NCBI GenBank assembly: GCA_025057275.1
Contig: JANWXQ010000095.1
Span: 20,692 to 84,691 of the forward strand
DNA length: 64,000 nucleotides
Origin: Chitinophagales bacterium
GTDB taxonomy: Bacteria > Bacteroidota > Bacteroidia > Chitinophagales > UBA10324
Reading direction: 5' to 3'
Positions 62,085-64,000 of this stretch are shown in pieces (positions within the stretch are counted from its first letter, which is position 1; the number at the start of each line of letters is the position of its first letter). The notes below the pieces were generated by a model that was not told where the DNA came from, did no database searches, and saw only the letters and a list, made by a program, of their open reading frames with translations. The translations under genes were made by a program, and so were the position numbers.

Positions 62085-62602
62085 TGAACTGCCTGCATTG
62101 CCGGCCAGTACTGCGGCTTATCGCTGCCTGCTTGAGCATGTTCAATGCCTCTTGCGGCATTTACTCCTTTACGGGGGCTTCTGTTCCTCCCTCGGCAAAA
62201 ACGGCAACGGTACAGTTTTTCCCCAATAACGCTCCACTGGTCGTACCCGCCCTCAGTCAGCAGTTCACGGAGGCCCTGCGCAACAAAATTCAGGTAACCA
62301 CCAACCTGACGTTGCTGCCCTCCGGCGGTGATCTGGAATTCAGCGGCTCCATCACCGATTACCGGATTCAGCCCCAGGCTGCATCGGCTAATGAAGTGGC
62401 TGCCGTTAACCGCCTGCTGATCACCGTGCAGGTGGATTTTCTCAACCGTGCCGACGAGTCAGGAGGCTGGTCTTCTTCGTTTACACGATTTGCCGATTAC
62501 AGCAGCTCAGCCGATCTGTCGTCCGTTCAGGACCGCCTCATTTCAGAAATTGTGGACCAGCTCGTTGACGATATCTTTAACAAGGCCCTTGCCAACTGGT
62601 GA
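62084..62602 (+). CDS. lptE: LPS-assembly lipoprotein LptE-like
   Basis: A 172-residue lipoprotein. The lipobox is NASCG with Cys24. The mature part GIYSFTGASVPPSAKTATVQ and LEFSGSITDYRIQPQAAS is typical of the Bacteroidota LptE (LPS-assembly) family, which plugs LptD in the outer membrane. It is 1 bp overlapped with the sigma-54 activator (TAATG) and 1 bp before the next gene. Family assignment rests on the 'GxYSFTG...F.N.A' start and the context. Confidence 0.85.
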   Translation: MNCLHCRPVLRLIAACLSMFNASCGIYSFTGASVPPSAKTATVQFFPNNAPLVVPALSQQFTEALRNKIQVTTNLTLLPSGGDLEFSGSITDYRIQPQAASANEVAAVNRLLITVQVDFLNRADESGGWSSSFTRFADYSSSADLSSVQDRLISEIVDQLVDDIFNKALANW

Positions 62603-62603
62603 C

Positions 62604-63668
62604 ATGGATGCCCGTTTGCTCATCAGCTTGCTGGCCGATCCGGCCCGCCTGCACAGCCTGCCCGTTGAGCAGGTTCAGCAATGGGCCAGCCGTTACCCGG
62701 CTTCCTTCCTGATGAAAACATTGCTGGCCGCCCGTCTAAAAGGAACAGAAGCCTACTCTGATGCCCTGGCTACCGCTTCCCTGTTGGCTGCCGACCGCGG
62801 CCGCCTGCGCGATTTCATGGAACAGGCCGATCCGGCTGTTTGGGCCCATAGCCTGCTCGTTCCTTCTTCCATGCCCGAGAGCGGCCTTGTGCCCGATCTG
62901 ACTCTGGATGATGAACCAATCGATGCCGATTTAGTCGAACCAGTTCCCGAGCAGCAATCCATCATGCTCATTGAGGAAGAATTTGCCGAAGAAGCTACCT
63001 ATGAGCGGCAGGAAGAGTTGCTGCTGGTCAATGAACTGGGCGGAGGAGGTTCCGAATTTCTGCCCACCGATGTCAGCGAACAGCCCGTTGAAGATAACGG
63101 TCCCGAATACCCCGACGATGCCGAACCCCGCACCATGCTGTTGCTGGAACAACAGCCGTCAATCGATGCGGTTGCTCCTGAGCACGAAACACTGCATGAT
63201 GCTGACCCTTCGCCAGTTGCCGAGGCCGTTGCAGGGCAACCCGGCCAGTTTCTGCCCGACAAGGTGATGCCTTTCCACCAATGGCTTAAGCTGTTTGCCG
63301 CCCCGCCGCAGCGCCCTGCATCAAGCACAACCCCTGCCCCCGCTGAAACGGTGTCGCCCCCTCCGGCGCAGCCTGCCGATTACCGCTTTACCCGACAGCA
63401 TGAGGAAGAGCTCTTGCTCATTGATCACTTCATGTCAGGCTATCGGCAGCCCGTGCATCGAACCGCTGACGTATCCGTTGAAACGCTTTCCCGCAAAAGC
63501 GGCGAACTGCATGAAGAAATTGTCAGCGAAACGCTGGCAGCCATTTACGAAAGTCAGGGGCTGTGGGATAAGGCCATCCGGCAGTACGTCAGGCTGAGTT
63601 TGAAATTTCCTGAAAAAGTTGCGTTCTTTGCAGCCCGCATCCGCGAGCTGAAACAGAAAAAATCATAA
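62604..63668 (+). CDS. Acidic protein of unknown function with TPR-like C-terminus
   Basis: A 354-residue protein. An N-terminal helical part (MDARLLISLLADPARLHSLP ... MEQADPAVWAHSLLVPSS) is followed by a long acidic, Pro-rich, probably disordered stretch (about 95-280). The C-terminal helical module (EEIVSETLAAIYESQGLWDK and AIRQYVRLSLKFPEKVAFFA) resembles a TPR. The ATG at 62604 is preferred; the open frame upstream overlaps lptE. It is co-transcribed between lptE and secG. A role in envelope biogenesis is suggested by the neighbours only. Confidence 0.75.
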   Translation: MDARLLISLLADPARLHSLPVEQVQQWASRYPASFLMKTLLAARLKGTEAYSDALATASLLAADRGRLRDFMEQADPAVWAHSLLVPSSMPESGLVPDLTLDDEPIDADLVEPVPEQQSIMLIEEEFAEEATYERQEELLLVNELGGGGSEFLPTDVSEQPVEDNGPEYPDDAEPRTMLLLEQQPSIDAVAPEHETLHDADPSPVAEAVAGQPGQFLPDKVMPFHQWLKLFAAPPQRPASSTTPAPAETVSPPPAQPADYRFTRQHEEELLLIDHFMSGYRQPVHRTADVSVETLSRKSGELHEEIVSETLAAIYESQGLWDKAIRQYVRLSLKFPEKVAFFAARIRELKQKKS

Positions 63669-64000
63669 TGTACACGTTTCTGATCATTTTGATCATCATT
63701 GCCTGCATCCTGTTGATGGTGGTGGTGCTCATTCAGAACCCCAAGGGTGGTGGATTAGGCCAAACCTTTGGCGGCATGTCCAATCAGTTTTTTGGCGTGC
63801 AGCAAACCACCGATTTTCTGGAAAAGGCTTCCTGGACGCTTATGGCAGTTATCGCTGTGCTGAGCATTGCCACCTACTTTTTCCATCCCAAGCCCACCGA
63901 AAGCGGCGGTCCCCGTTCCGAACTGGAACAGGTAGATCTGGGTGGCGCCCCCGTGCTTCCTGAGCCGGAAAATGCACCGTTACCGGCGCCAGAGCAGTAG
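63668..64000 (+). CDS. secG: Preprotein translocase subunit SecG
   Basis: A 110-residue protein with two membrane segments (FLIILIIIACILLMVVVLIQ; WTLMAVIAVLSIATYFFHP). Between them is the SecG loop NPKGGGLGQTFGGMSNQFFG. It assists the SecYE channel. It starts 1 bp inside the previous stop (TAATG) and ends with TAG exactly at the window edge, so it is complete. The C-terminus carries an extra Pro/Glu-rich tail. Confidence 0.92.
   Translation: MYTFLIILIIIACILLMVVVLIQNPKGGGLGQTFGGMSNQFFGVQQTTDFLEKASWTLMAVIAVLSIATYFFHPKPTESGGPRSELEQVDLGGAPVLPEPENAPLPAPEQ

Overview
The window comes from a bacterium of the phylum Bacteroidota. The signs are: several secreted proteins with type IX secretion (T9SS) C-terminal sorting domains or the gliding-motility-associated C-terminal domain; a recurrent TAnnTTTG box (the Bacteroidota -7 promoter element) in front of genes and both tRNAs; few Shine-Dalgarno sequences; futalosine-pathway menaquinone synthesis (mqnE); a bacillithiol gene (bshB1); a glutaminyl-tRNA synthetase; and a stand-alone SWIB protein. 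Gene content looks like the Chitinophagia/Saprospiria side of the phylum (inference only). Coding density is high and the region reads as chromosome. I see no IS element, prophage, integrase, CRISPR array or plasmid gene.

Layout. 1-2.4 kb: two tandem malonyl-CoA:ACP transacylases (fabD) and an acyl-CoA thioesterase. 2.4-5.6 kb: an O-methyltransferase, divergent from two T9SS cargo proteins. 5.6-7.8 kb: ilvE, an unknown gene and rdgB. 7.9-15.3 kb: three large secreted proteins, an FG-GAP/VCBS protein and two tandem PKD/Ig-like paralogues. 15.4-20.8 kb: tRNA-Leu(GAG), a dolichyl-phosphate-mannose-synthase-like glycosyltransferase, mpl, a 45-residue lipoprotein, exbB-exbD-tonB and trmN6. 20.8-24.6 kb: a sensor kinase, a response regulator fused to a Crp/Fnr module, a flavin/PNPOx-like protein and SWIB. 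24.6-29.5 kb: purL, mqnE, a retropepsin-like protease and rimK. 29.5-35.4 kb: an Asp-box T9SS protein, yidC, pyrG and tRNA-Ser(UGA). 35.4-42 kb: idi, bshB1, glnS, a GT-C/TPR membrane protein and an OmpA protein with six TSP3 repeats. 42-50.6 kb: an unknown gene, a LuxE-like protein, a lipoprotein, accC, ccmB-ccmC-ccmD-like-gdhA, hutI and a Kazal protein. 50.6-56.9 kb: aroC, then mrp-nifU-pyrF, a copper P1B-ATPase and a Tat-exported superoxide dismutase. 57-64 kb: an LVIVD-type T9SS protein, then the tightly overlapping run miaB - sigma54 activator - lptE - unknown - secG.

Functional groups. Envelope: lptE, secG, yidC, ompA, exbBD-tonB, mpl and the T9SS cargo. Lipid and cofactor metabolism: fabD pair, thioesterase, accC, idi, mqnE, Ccm genes. 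Iron-sulfur and redox: mrp, NifU-like, SOD, Cu-ATPase, bshB1. Translation and RNA: glnS, miaB, trmN6, rimK and the two tRNAs. Nearly all genes belong to recognisable families. I found no clearly new multi-gene system. The observations most worth following are the very short-leader promoter architecture, the response regulator with a Crp-like module that lacks the cAMP-contacting residues, and the gene-scale duplication of an already repeat-containing secreted protein.
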